This document shows, piece by piece, positions 21,149 to 32,810 of a DNA stretch of 41,921 bases. A program made the position numbers and the translations under genes. The stretch lies in contig KL197741.1 in NCBI GenBank assembly GCA_000697665.1, forward strand, positions 266,738-308,658, given 5' to 3'. The notes beneath the pieces are model-generated. The model saw only the letters and a program-made list of their open reading frames with translations, made no database searches and was not told where the DNA came from. Within the stretch, counting starts at the first letter, position 1; each line of letters starts with the position of its first letter. The DNA comes from Jaapia argillacea MUCL 33604. Taxonomy: Eukaryota; Basidiomycota; Agaricomycetes; Jaapiales; Jaapiaceae.

Positions 21149-22256
21149 AATGTGGTTCCTCAACATCAGCTTCCTGCTGTCCTCACAGTTAGCATTTTCC
21201 CCTTGTCTTATGGCTCATGCTGCCTTTCTAATGTCGTTTTGGAAGCAGGAGCTGAACAGAGAAGTGGTTGTGTGGTGTGGATTATGGCACAAGTATGTTC
21301 TACAATGTTTTAGAGTCAACATTGAGCTCTTTGGTCCATCTCGGATGTGTATGGTATCTCCATTCATGGAGAATGGAACAATACTGGAGTATATCATCCA
21401 CTCCAAACTGTCTCACCTAGAAATCACCCACCTTGTTGAGTCCTTCACTGTGGAATCCTATCGTGGCATTTTCCTGATTTACTTCATACACAGTTGCTAC
21501 AAGTGGCTGAGGGACTTGAGTATCTTCATGATGAGAATATTGTTCATGGGGACCTCCGGGGGGTGAATGATTGACATGGGATAGCTTCATGATGGTGTGA
21601 TACTGATACACCCCATGTCATAGGCAAACATCCTTGTAGACCACCTTGGGCATCCCCAGCTTGCTGATTTTGGCCTAGCAGTATTTGCTGAGGCAACTAG
21701 GGGTGTGTTCACAACTGCAAGATCCTCAGGCACCATGAGGTGGATGGCACCTGAATTGCTGTCGCCGCAACGGTTTGGAATGGATGATTACCGCAGGACC
21801 TGTGCATCCGATGTATTTGCATATGGACATGTGTGTTTTGAGGTTTGTCGTGCCGATACCTCATAGAAGGTCTACAATTGACAGCAGTATCAGCTTCACA
21901 CAGGTTCTGCTCCGTTCCATGAAATCACCAATGATGCAGCTGTTCTCTTGACGATTCTAGACGGGAAATATCCGTCTCTGCCTGCCGGGACAGTGATCCC
22001 GGATGGGGTGTTGGCTCTCGCGCGGCAATGTTGGAGTTGGGAACCGCGGAGCCGTCCTATAGTACAGGAGCTCGTGAAGGGTTTTAGTTGCCTTTGTGAA
22101 GATACGGCCGGTGATCCCGAGTCGTCATCCTCGTCCTCCGTTGCAAGAGAGCCTGATAACGATGGAGAAAATTTGAACAAGCGCCGGCTGGAGGAAGACG
22201 ACCAGTCGTCGGAATTGGAGTTAGCTCTCCCAAAGCGGGGAAGGTTCGACGCTTGA
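21149..22256 (+). pseudogene. Kinase copy A, 3' half
   Basis: The reading frame resumes after the outer duplication. The exon that was split ends near 21185 (gttagc donor). The next exon starts after gaagcag near 21248: ELNREVVVWCGLWHKYVL with the alpha-C glutamate, then ICMV-like MCMVSPFMENGTILEY. The catalytic loop HGDLRG (near 21555) is followed by an intron (GTGAAT..ATAG, about 21559-21624). Next come ANILVDHLGHPQLADFGLAVF and MRWMAPELL, a further intron from about 21842 to the tatcag acceptor, then LHTGSAPFHE and the end of the kinase fold (CWSWEPRSRP). The tail is acidic and serine-rich and ends PKRGRFDA. Stop is at 22254-22256. This half is well kept; the gene is lost because of the insertion and lesions in the 5' half. 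Confidence 0.8.
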
Positions 22257-23490
22257 CGTATCCACGCTACTTACACTAGCGCTGGTGCGCATGTCGAAAG
22301 AAGGGAGATAATTTTCGAAGAGTCGTCGCCCCGTTTCTCTCGTGTAACTTAGTAGGATTGAAGGATGAGCGGAGACTGCATTTCGTCGGACCTTCAGTAT
22401 TTGCTAGTGGTTTGAATGTCATATAGCATACATAGCACCCAATGGGTCACACAAAATGTGTCATGAACTTGCGTCTCCCTCTCAACGACTAACCAAGAAG
22501 CACATGTCCCCTTAGGCCCTTCGTCCGGCCTATCAGCGGGTCCGAAGTGAGACCTCACCGCGTGGAGAATTCGGTGGTCCCTGTAAGAACGTACTTGGAA
22601 CCTAAAACCAGCTCCCCTATCCTCTCCTCGACTCGCATCCTCAATATACACTAACCCACTTTACTCCCAACATCGAAACCATCGCCGATCCTCCCTGATC
22701 TCGAGACCGCGTAGTTCAGGATTGGAATTTGGCGGTGGATGTGTCGCGACGCGAGCGGAGGGATACGCAGTGAAGCAACGCAGGTGCAAACGGAGACATA
22801 GAGGATGGTGCAAATGGATGGATAAACAGTGAAGCATTCGAAGGAGATGCCGGGGTTTCACTCGAGCTGGAGTGGACGACTGGGCATCCTGGAAGTAGCC
22901 TGTCTACCCACCCAGGCCATCCCAACGCGATGATACCTCGCGCCATACTTTGCAGGATGCCTGGCTAAAATCGTCGTACATAATTTCATTCCCTGGAGAC
23001 TCTCCGATTCCCTCCCAAACTCGAAGCCCCAATAGGCATGGCTCGACTTCACACCAAAGCTCCAACACGCTCGTCTATCCAGATGAATGGGGTGCGTGGG
23101 ATTAGGGCGTTGATGATAGACATGTAGTAATGTGAGTAAGGATGAGCGGCGATAAGGATTGAGGGACGAGCGGTCGTGTGAGCTATGGGATAGGTGGTGA
23201 TGTATACTGAGTCGTGGGTGCTGTTCCGATAAAGAAATCAGCTGAGATCGGAAGGGAGGTGGTTTGTGACACGCGAGGGTTTGGAAGGCAACCGTTTGTT
23301 GATTCGCGGCGAGTTGGGATGTGGGATATCGAGTATGTCTTAAGCGATCGGAACAGGGATAGGTATATTGGATTGGTAATCGTTCAGGGATTCTTGTACC
23401 ACGATCTGAGAAACAACATTCAATAGGTACAGAATCTCACGGATAGCGAGAAGAAAAGACGTACAAGTTGATTTATGAAATCGTCAACGA
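22257..23490 (+). repeat. Module A: start of 3' flank
   Basis: It matches 3346-3990 of module 1 and 38434-39560 of module C (gtttgaatgtcatatag, gtcatgaacttgcgtc, acgtacaagttgat). It stops near 23490 at the left end of the inverted block. The continuation of this flank is found in reverse orientation near 34790. No supported gene. Confidence 0.6.
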
Positions 23491-23499
23491 TGGCGCCCT

Positions 23500-23769
23500 C
23501 CGCCGGGTGTGACGGACCTTCCCGCAGCCCAGTTTTCAAGTTTTTTCGGCCCCGCGGGGCCCAATCGTGTTTATTCTAGCTTTAGAAGCGTCGTAAAGCC
23601 AATGGAACGACCTGGGACGTGATAGTCAGCCGTTGGGACCACACATACCACTCCCACTGCCATAAGTTTGACCGTCGGTCACACGTCCCAAGCCCCTCCG
23701 CCGCCCCGCCGCTTCGTGTCCAAGAGGTCACAGGTCACAACCCCCGCCGGGTTGGTCGAAAATGTACAG
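23500..23769. mobile_element. End of a TIR transposon, inverted part
   Basis: The right edge 23744-23769 (ccgccgggttgg to gtacag) is identical to 35039-35064, and both are followed by TA. Inside the edge lie the sub-terminal repeats ggtcacaggtcac, seen as gtgacctgtgacc near 35031. The 235 bp left of it (23509-23743) is GC-rich and has no counterpart in the other modules. I read it as the left terminal part of a DNA transposon with TA target duplication (Tc1/mariner or Fot1-like by that criterion only). No transposase is visible. Confidence 0.5.
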
Positions 23770-25110
23770 TATCTTCTCGATTGTAGGTGGATTTCGGAGC
23801 CTCTGCTTGTCAGAAGGTCCGGGCATCCATACTGTTTGTGACGCGAGGAAGGAAAAGGCGATTTTCGTCTGCGGATGGTAACAAAGAGACGACAGGCCTG
23901 AGTGCGGTGGCTGTCATTCTCAATGATACTGACATCGGCATCCTACCGATCTTGAGCGGGTAAGCTGGAGTAAGCAACAAAGGATTAGTAAACCCACGGA
24001 GGGAATAAAGAAGAATATAGAGACGTACTTGATGGATCGATACGTTCGGACCTCAGTCGAGACAGATCCAACATCACGATATTCTCTCATCTGTAGGCTA
24101 AGTCGCCGCCACAAGTGAATAACAAGCGCGACTTGAAGACCGATGCTTGAATGTGTTTCCGTTCGACTCGGCAGGTTGCAACAGGAGAGGACTTTGAGCT
24201 GGACGTGAGGGTTGAAGTTAGGCTCGTGCCGCGCTTGTGCCGAGAGAGGTGGGATGAGGGAGTCGGCAGACGTTGGGACCTCGGTTTTCGGTTCATTGAA
24301 GGTTCGGTTATTTGAGGGAGAGAAACCAATGTTGTGGGGGAGAAGAAAAGGGGAGGGTGAAACACCAGAGAGAGATCGGAAGGTTCGTCTCGACATTAAC
24401 CAACCAGATTTCACCACCTCCAACCACCACGCCAGACTTTGTCGCTCTACCAACGACAAATCCCCTTTATGGAGCACAACCATACTGCTCTTGGATCATG
24501 CGAGCCCCGCAGCTCGTGCCTCTCGGCCTAATCCCCTACTCCCCCTCCTCGATCTCCTAATAGCCACACCTCTATTTTCTGACGCCCCAACACCGAGCCT
24601 AAATCCTCACCTCATACTCGATCCTCGACACATGCCCTACAACACGATCCAGAAGGCCGAATGCCTTGACCTTCGAACTCTCCACCTCGAGGTCGATCAT
24701 TCAAACTCCCAACCCTACACCGCAACTCGACCTTCTCCTCTCGTTTCCTCCACTAATGAAGCTGAAGGGTGGACAAGAGGGAGTTCCGAGGCGGTACCAC
24801 TATTGAGGTTCAGGGGATTAGGACTGTTATTTCCGATTTTCCGCTGAGAGCAAGGCGGAGGATTGGGTGTGGAAGATGGGAGGCGTTTGCGCGCGATGTA
24901 CCAGCGTGAACTGGAGTGTTGTGGATGATGGGTGCGGGTTTGAGGCGTCGTGAAGGTTTGGCTTTGCTGGAATGGGTTGGTCGGCGCTTGGCGGAGGAAG
25001 GATCGGTGTGAGTTTTGAATGTATCGGCTGTTTGGATGAGCTGAGAGGATTCAGGGTGGGAGGCGGAAGGTGTTCTCGAGATTGTGAAGTGAGATCAAGG
25101 AAAGAGTGGC
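23770..25110 (-). repeat. Upstream half of module C 5' flank, inverted
   Basis: This is the reverse complement of the module 5' flank (compare 6343-7700). An intron-like gap is kept near 23955-24030 on the minus strand. The remaining part of this flank is in forward orientation at 35065. Joining the two at the TA restores the order seen in module A. Long open frames on both strands (23920-24483 minus, 24212-24847 plus) are not conserved in frame among copies. Confidence 0.65.
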
Positions 25111-25790
25111 TAACTCGAAGTCAAAATCAGAGTTCTTAATCGTTGTGTTATTACTGACCTTATCGAATGTTCTCCCACCAAGCATACCGCAACGATTTCG
25201 CTCGCATCCGAGTACCGTGCAACCTCTACCTCCTTGGCTTCATCCCATCCCAGTCCAGTCAGCCTAAGAGAGAAATATGCATGGTCAGAATAGAATAGCC
25301 TTAAATCCGTCCTAAGAGAATGTGGACGAACAAAGTCAACGAGTACCCGATAGTCGAGCGACTTGAAGCTAATATTGCGAAGGCGACAGAGTGGAAATAT
25401 TGAGACAAGCATTTGAGACAGTGTCAGCCGTGGTGAAGGAAAGTTGCATCGCATGGTTCCGACGACTCGACCTCTCTTCGCTGGCGTCTTCAGCCATTAT
25501 ATACGAGGCCAGTGAAGGACTTCGTAGACGCCGATAGAGACTCGGAATTGACGGAGATGGGAACATGGACAATGCGACATTGCATCACGGATCAACGTCG
25601 GGATTGTCGAGATGTCTCTGTCTCACTTCCTCCGCCATCTGTTTTTTCTTGACACGACAACAATCTGAGGTCGAAGGGCAGCCCTACTCACTCTCTGTAG
25701 CTAGTCACATGGCGACACTCCAACCTATCCTTCAAACCTCTCTGCTGCTCGCATCATCAACCTCCGCCAATCCTAGCCATGCAGTTTGAA
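25110..25790 (-). repeat. Tail of module B 3' flank, inverted
   Basis: It matches, in reverse, 6330-5930 of module 1 (gaacatggacaatgcgac near 25563). Similarity fades after about 25690. No supported gene. Confidence 0.55.
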
Positions 25791-28087
25791 AGGCCCGAAC
25801 GTCTGCAAGTTCCATGAAGGAGACAATGAAAGGATACAGCACTCTTTGGTCCTTACGACTTGGAGACGGTGTGGCAGAGCATTTTGGAGTTTGGACTTGT
25901 ATCGGTACGTTGTGCCTCCCTGTATATACTTAATCCCCAGACTTTGCTCAAAACGACCCCAAAGCCCCGATTTTCAGTGCTCAACACTCAGCGCTCAGCC
26001 ACGGCGCCATCCTCCGACCTTGACTTCCTCCGAGTCCCCAGCTATCTTTTTCTCGAAGCGGCACCATAGCCGATCGAACCCCGAACACATCGCCTGAGGT
26101 GCTGACCATTCCAAAGTCACTCGACGAAGACCCGTCGCCCCTGCCAGCGAAAATTCTTGCATCCTCGCCTCGACCGACACCTCCAAATTAGTCTCTTAGA
26201 CCTGCTCTTCCACTCCCCTCCTCTCTCCCTCGACACTCTCGCTCGCGATGTAACTCCCGCAGAGATTCTCGCGTCTATGGTCTCTGGTTTCCCGCGTTAT
26301 TCGCAAGGGGGGAGTTGAATTGTTGGAACTTGGATTTCCACTACCATGAGAGTGGATGTCGGGTGTACGAAACGTACGAATGTGCCTCTTACTCGCACTG
26401 GCAACTGCACTCACTGAACGTCTTCCTTTCCAGTAGCATGACGACTCGCCCATTGGATCCGTCCGCTGACGTTCGTTACGGTTCGTATCTGCATCCACCG
26501 ACCTCCCTTTGTTGTCCGATCTCTGTGGATCACAGAATGATTCAATTCATGACACTTTCGCCCTCGCTCATCGCACACGCCTCCTCATCTGGCCAGCACG
26601 TTCACGCCCATCACGACCCAATCGAAGAATACCCTCCGGGCCAAGTTTGTCGATACTGAGGGTGGGGGTGACGGTGGGATAAAGGGCTGGAACACAGGAA
26701 CACCGACCTCGTGGGTTCTGCGCTGCAATACCAATATAGGGTACTGGACCTGGAGTTTGGAGGTCGGGATTCGATCCTGGGGATCTCGGATCTCCTGTCA
26801 AAGGGATGGACTGGCCAGTATCCTCGCTTCGACAGTGCGTTCATCACTTTCTGTTCTTCTCGAATATATCGATATGAACACACACTACAGATTTTTCCTC
26901 GAGGATCACTCCACCATCGCGCATATACCCACTTCAGATTTCCCCCACACAAACGCGCACAATCTCATACTCTCTATTTCGATCCAATGTCCCTCGTTCA
27001 CCGAAATCGGAAGTGATTCATATTCCAATACACTGCCTCCCACTACCTCGCACACGACAGGTATCGTCTCTGACTCGGAAGCGATCCCAATGGCTCCTCG
27101 ATCACCGACATCACGGGAACAAGTTGCGTCTGTCTCGACGCCAAATCTCGTTCGCCACCACTCCTGGGTTGCGATCGTTACTGCCTCAAGGAAATGTTAC
27201 GTTCCTGATATGCGGTATGGAGATCACTACCACAGCCCTGTTTCGGCACCGCACGGAGAGAATGGGGGGTGGCGATAGGTTAGGAGATTGATATCTTTGG
27301 GTTATGAACATGGAACGTCGGGAGTGGATGTATTTCGGGTGGAAGGCGATCGCACCACTTTGACTATCAAGCTCTATCCCTACTTGCCCTCCCCCAGCAT
27401 CCTCGTCTCCATGCCGTTGAAACGTCAGGTATCACTTTACCACAGCCCTGGTCAGTCATCCGTTCGAACCCTTGGTTTCGTTTCGTGTTTCTAACTCTCT
27501 GGATTACACTCAGGGGTGTCGGAGCTCCATTTGCTTTGGATAATCTTCTCTTGAGGAACTCCTTCGCAGACCTGAAATTTACGACCTGATCGCGCCATCT
27601 CTACCAGCCGACCATCGGATCTTCAATGTTCGTCCGTCCCAAGCTCAGCGTTGTGCTCTGGACCTCTTGAGCGGAAGAAACGGAACCGGTTGTGCCATAC
27701 CCAGGAATCGAGATTCGAAATCCGATGGTGAGCCTTTCCGATTCTCTTGGAACTACGTCGAACTCATGAGGGTATTTCAGGTCATTTGTCACCACGAGGA
27801 TGCAGGAATAGATAGATATGAGATGGACGACAATGGCGGCGTGAAAGAACAACATATCAAAGTATCAAACGATGTAGCTGTAACAATTTGGAGTCCAAGA
27901 TATACCCGGCGTCGTGTACGCTCCAAACGTCCAACCAGTCAAGTTAAGGGATGGAGACGTCATACAAAAAGAGCTACGGTGACCTCATTGTCAAATTCCT
28001 CGACGGCTCTCGCTCTCTCCACAACGTGATGTCCACAACCACCAGATATACTCAAACTTCTCGTATCTGAACTCATTCCAACGTACT
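25790..28087 (+). other. Unassigned region downstream of kinase B
   Basis: This stretch has no clear counterpart in the other modules. The plus strand has several coding-like frames: about 26240-26480 (PAEILASMVSGFPRY), 26757-27278 (173 codons), and about 27560-28029 (PSQAQRCALDLLSGRNGTG). They are in different frames and I could not join them with convincing introns. No family is recognised. It may be a decayed gene convergent to kinase B, or a 3' flank that has diverged. Confidence 0.3.
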
Positions 28088-30816
28088 TCAAAATTCCCAA
28101 GGGCGATGTCGAGGTCGAGGATCTACACTGGATGGACTGTCTTCCCGATGGCGCTTCAAACTTCCTGGAGGGTGTGCCACCTCGTGTTCACCTGAGTCGC
28201 TGTCCCCGTTATCACTTGCGTTGTCCTGTTCATCGTCACTTGAGTCATATTTTTCCCTCAACGAATCACTTTCGAGTGTGTCGGTGATGAACGTCGGTCC
28301 GCTGGACTGCTGACTCGGGGCTGGTTCAATAGTTAGATGAAACTCCTCCAGTATACCATTCGCTGTAGGACGAGTGTCTGGTGTCGTACGCCAGCACTTT
28401 TCCGCGATGTTCCGCGTCTTCAGTGGCAGCCCTTTCCCAGGAGGTGGTTGTGGATGCTCCCCGGCCAGGATCCTCCGTATGATAGCTGGGTCAGCTGAAA
28501 GATCGTAGAAGGGTAGTGATCCCGTATGAATCTAAACAGGATATTAGCACGAGGATCCCACCGGCAAGATTCTTCGTGACAAACCTCTATGCAGACACAT
28601 CCATATGAAAAGATATCGGTGGCGCACGTTCGGCGCGTCCCAACAATCCCAAATCTTTCTGGGAACAACAGTTCGGGTGCCATCCATCTCGTTGATCCAG
28701 GTCTGCTATTGGTGGTTGTGTACGCTCCCTTAGTCGCCTCGGCAAACGCAGCGAGGCCAAAGTCGGCAAGTTGGCAATGTCCTTGATCATTCATAAGAAT
28801 ATTTGCCTAGACGTGGTCGGCTAACAAGTATTTCATGATAATGAAGCTGTACTTACTCCTCGAAGATCTCCGTGGACAACATTTTCACAGTGCAAATAGG
28901 CAAGACCCAATGCCACTTGATTAAGCTGGATATGAGGGGTCAGTATTCATCGACAAGGACTTCAGTAGTGACTCAACAATCAGATCAATCTCATTCGCTG
29001 TGAGATCGTTATCCTCGCAATATTCCACGATGGTGCCACAATCCATGTAGGGTGATACCATGCAGATGTAAAGAGGTCCAAAGAGTTCGGTGTCGACACC
29101 TAGACAAGGAAGAACATATCTATGCCATAGTCCTCTCCAGATGAGGACCTCATGACACAGCGTCTATGGAATCAACGTGAAATGTAGGTACCAAAGGTTC
29201 TCAACAACGAAAAGTTCGAACCTGCTTTATGTCCTCCCGTTTGCGCAACGGAACAATATGAAGACGTAACCGCTTTATAGCAACTTTTCTCCCTGCCCAG
29301 AATCCAGCAAAAATGTCGGCGTATCCACCACCAGCAACCAGTCCTCCACCATTGAGCGATACTTCTCGAAGAAAGATGGAGGTTGGGAGAAGCACAGATG
29401 CCTTGGAGAGCTTTACAACTAGACGATGAATGGTCGATTTGTAGGTGGATTTGTCTCGTTGAGCAATTGTCTCAGCAGCATCCACACCATCTCTTGCCCA
29501 TGACCCCCGAGAGCGATCCAGGAACTTGAAGAAGAACATCGGGACGGGGAAAGAACGGAAGAGGATGAGAGACTCACGCGCTGCAATAGATCAAGAAGCC
29601 ACTGCTGGTGGTCATTTCTGTCCTCACGATGCTGGAAAACAGAACTTGAATCACAAAGCGAATCAACGACAACCCGGAGCATGGACAGCATCTCGGGTGT
29701 GCCCTCATAGATCTGTCTGTCGGGATCTGCACTTTGGCGCAGTATACTGTATTCAATACCTCGAACTTCATGATCGGCTTGGTAGTTATATCCAGAATCT
29801 TGGCTGAGATGTCCTAGTCCAGTGAGGGTCGGGGATAACTGGGTGCCCGGCAGCTGGGATAGGCGGGTAATCCCTTTTTCAGATCCGTAGTAGACGAGCT
29901 TACTCTCGGAATACACTATCCTTTTAGGGTCGGGAGGCCCCTTACAACTAATTGTTGGATTCAATCCATGAGCCTTTTGAACGAACAATTGCACTCACAC
30001 AGACCGGCACACTACACAAGGGATCCGCCGGCCTCGGAGTGATGATGGAAACAACTTTTGGTCGTCGCACAGGGCAACGAGAATGCGGTAGTCGTGATAG
30101 TCGTACAGCCAGGAGAAAAGGGATGCCCAAGATGATGCTGGGCTATCCATGAAGGAACATGTGTGGCCACCATTGGGAAGTGTTGCGACGAATTCGGTGA
30201 GGGGTTGGATCGGGAGTCCAAGGAAGTCCAACAGATTGCCCGATGCATGAATCCAGTCGTTGATGCAGTCGAAAAGGTGCAAGTCGTAGTAATTTTCCTG
30301 GCCGAAACAAATCGGCGAAATACAAATCAGCCACGCAATGGCTGACGCTCGTGTCGGTGTATCGGCATTCCAAATCCTCTCTTTCACCGATGCAGGCCAT
30401 AAATCGGGAACTCCATGACCTGCCAGGCGATCGACACGTCGACTGTAGCCCTCCCGGGTGAGTTCCCAGATGTCACCATGACCTAGCCAACCATCCCCAT
30501 CCCTCCGCAGATTGCTTCGAAGCCACTCCTCATCTCCGGGTCGCCAAAGAGTCCAAATATCAGCAACGGAACGGTGTCCTTCAATTGTATCTCGCATACA
30601 TATATCTGCCGAGTACTTCCAATGTTCGCAGATTGTGTGGAGGACGAATAGAAGTATGAGTGGGGGGTCTGACGTGTCGAAACTCGGATTGGAAAGGCAC
30701 TCCAGTGGATCGTAGCTTGCATCCGTGGAGGAATCTATTTCGATTAAAACCCAACAATCAACTCAAAAGGAAAGCCGAGAGGAAGATGTATTCTCACCGA
30801 GAGTCATAGATGACAT
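28088..30816 (-). CDS. Kinase copy B: unknown N-terminal domain plus TKL-like protein kinase, 782 aa
   Basis: Eight exons give one open frame of 783 codons: 30816-30798, 30734-29999, 29947-29578, 29524-29222, 29163-28978, 28925-28857, 28806-28585 and 28531-28088. All introns (47-63 bp) are GT..AG, and phases agree. Residues 1-375 form a domain I do not recognise (WLRSNLRRDGDGW, VKERIWNAD, WLYDYHDYRILVALCDD), probably helical. The kinase domain spans about 430-700: glycine loop GGGYADIFAG, lysine in VAIK (459), alpha-C glutamate in HEVLIW, catalytic HGDLRGAN (Asp 558), DFG (576), APE (604) and the CWRTTPDTRP end. All catalytic residues are present, so Ser/Thr kinase activity is likely. The tail is acidic (SDDEQDNASDNG) with a basic KRHRED. 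No signal peptide or membrane segment is seen. A TATATAGG motif lies ~200 bp upstream. It is the only copy without a lesion. Confidence 0.85.
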
Positions 30817-32810
30817 AATTCTCGACTGGAACGAAGTTCAGTCGCGAGAGTAGGTGAGGGCGAGTGGTGACAGGAGGAAAGACGTTGAAAGCGCAGGTCG
30901 TGGGTGTGTGGGCGCAAAGAATGCTATACGGGCAGTGCTTGGCGCCTGCATGCAAACACGAGGCAAGTTCGACATTGGGTGAAGCGCCCATAACCGCTCG
31001 CACCACGCGGTGGAGCGCCTATATAATCGCTGTCTATACAATGGAAGCGTGGACTACAAAGGTGAACGCGAATGAGAAAAATCTTTGAGAAAGACAATCA
31101 ACAACCAGAACGTGTAGAGATCAATAGGGGATAGCTTACTTAGCCCGTCTTCCCGTCTTCGGTCTATTCCTAACGTCTCCGCATATTTTCTCGAGCCAAT
31201 TTCACCCCGTACACCCTCTCCTTCCTGCAACGGATAGCGCCATGACGGTTCGGTGCAACGGTTAAACCCGTCTTTGTGAAGGCCAACGTGATCCAATGAG
31301 TGGATGGTACCCGCCATCGAAGTGGAGCGGGCCAAGAGCACAATCGGTGGGGTCGGTGAGGCGAATCGAATCGATAGAAACCGAGAGAAGGATAGGATAT
31401 CCTTTCGATTCCAAATGGATTTTGGAACCTCGACTTGTCAGAAGTTCCGGTAATGCATATTTTTGGTGACGTGAGGAAGGAAAGAACGGCGTTCGCATGC
31501 GGTGGGGAACGAGAGGCGAATTAGTTGGTGGTTGGCTGTCGTTTTCAACAGTGTCGACACCGGCGCCCCAAAGATCTCGAACGGGTCGGCTGAAGCAAGC
31601 GACAAGTATACGTAAATGCGCGGAGAGAAGGATGTAGGAAAATATGCACGGGCGTACGTGATGGATCAAGAGGTATGGACCTCCGTCGAGATAAGTCCAC
31701 CGTCGCGATATTCTTTCGTCTATAGGCTAAGCTCGCCGCCAAGTGAACATCGAGCGCGGCTTGAAGACCGATGCCGAAATGTATTTCCATTCGATTCGGC
31801 AGGTTGCAATAAGAGAGGAGTTTAAGATGAAGGTGAGGGATGAAGTTAGGCTCGTGCCGCATTTGTGGCGAAAGAGGTGGGATGAGGGAGTAGTCAAAGG
31901 TTGAGAGTTCGGTTTTCGGCTCATAGTAGGTTCGGTTATTTGGAGGAGAGATGCCAGACGGTTTTGGCAGAACGAAAAGAAGAGGATTGGGAGGGAAGGG
32001 CCTGAGAGAGTCCAAAAGTATTGTCTCAGTGTCAACCAACCAGACATAGTCACCAAATCAGACAACGCACCTCTACCAACAGCACATCTCATTGTCGGGG
32101 AATGAGCTCAACTCGCTCCTGATCATGCGACAACCAGCGACTCCTAGCTCAAATGATCTACCAAAAAACCAGAACTCGATCCGCCAATACCCAGACCTCG
32201 ATCTTCTAGTCCCCGCGCCAACTAATCCCCAGGCCTCTATCCTTTGATACCCCAACACCAAGCCTAAATCCCCACCTCATACTCGAACCTCGACACACGC
32301 CCTACAACTCGATCCTGAAGGCTGAGCATCTTGATCTTCGAGCCCTCCACCTCGGGATCGATCATTCAAACAACCAACCATATCCCACAACTCGATCTTC
32401 CCACCCTGCCCCCCCCCAACGAAGGTGGAAGGATGGACGGGAGGGAGTTGCGAAATGGTATCGCGTTCGAGGTTTTGGGGTTCTAGGGCTGACATGTCTG
32501 ACCCATCGCTGAGAGTAAGGTTGGATGTGTGAACGTAGGAGATCGGAGGGGTATGCGCGTCATGTATTGGTGCGGGCTGCAGTGTTGTAGATGATGGGTG
32601 AAGGTGCGAGGCAGGGTGAAGGTTTGGTTTTGTTGGAATGGGGTAGTCTGCGCTTCGCAGAGGAAGGACCGGTGTGAGTTTTGGGTGATCGGTTGTTTGG
32701 ATGAGCTGAGAGGATTCAAGATGGAAGGTGTTCCCGAGGTTGTGAATTGAGACCAAGGAACGAGTGGCTATCTCGAAGTTAAAACCAGAGTCCTTGATCG
32801 TTGTGTTATT
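30817..32810 (-). repeat. Module B: 5' flank, inverted
   Basis: This is the reverse complement of the module 5' flank. Near 31016-31026 the minus strand reads GATTATATAGGCG, a TATA-like box. Copies 1, A and C carry about 75-100 extra bases at this point (gtaagatt..ggttatgatc) that separate the two sides of it. An intron-like gap occurs near 31588-31660. Confidence 0.55.

Noticed and set aside
23920-24847. Long overlapping frames on both strands (187 and 211 codons)
   Set aside because: Parts recur in the other modules, but with frame-changing indels and across an intron-like gap, so neither is supported as a gene.
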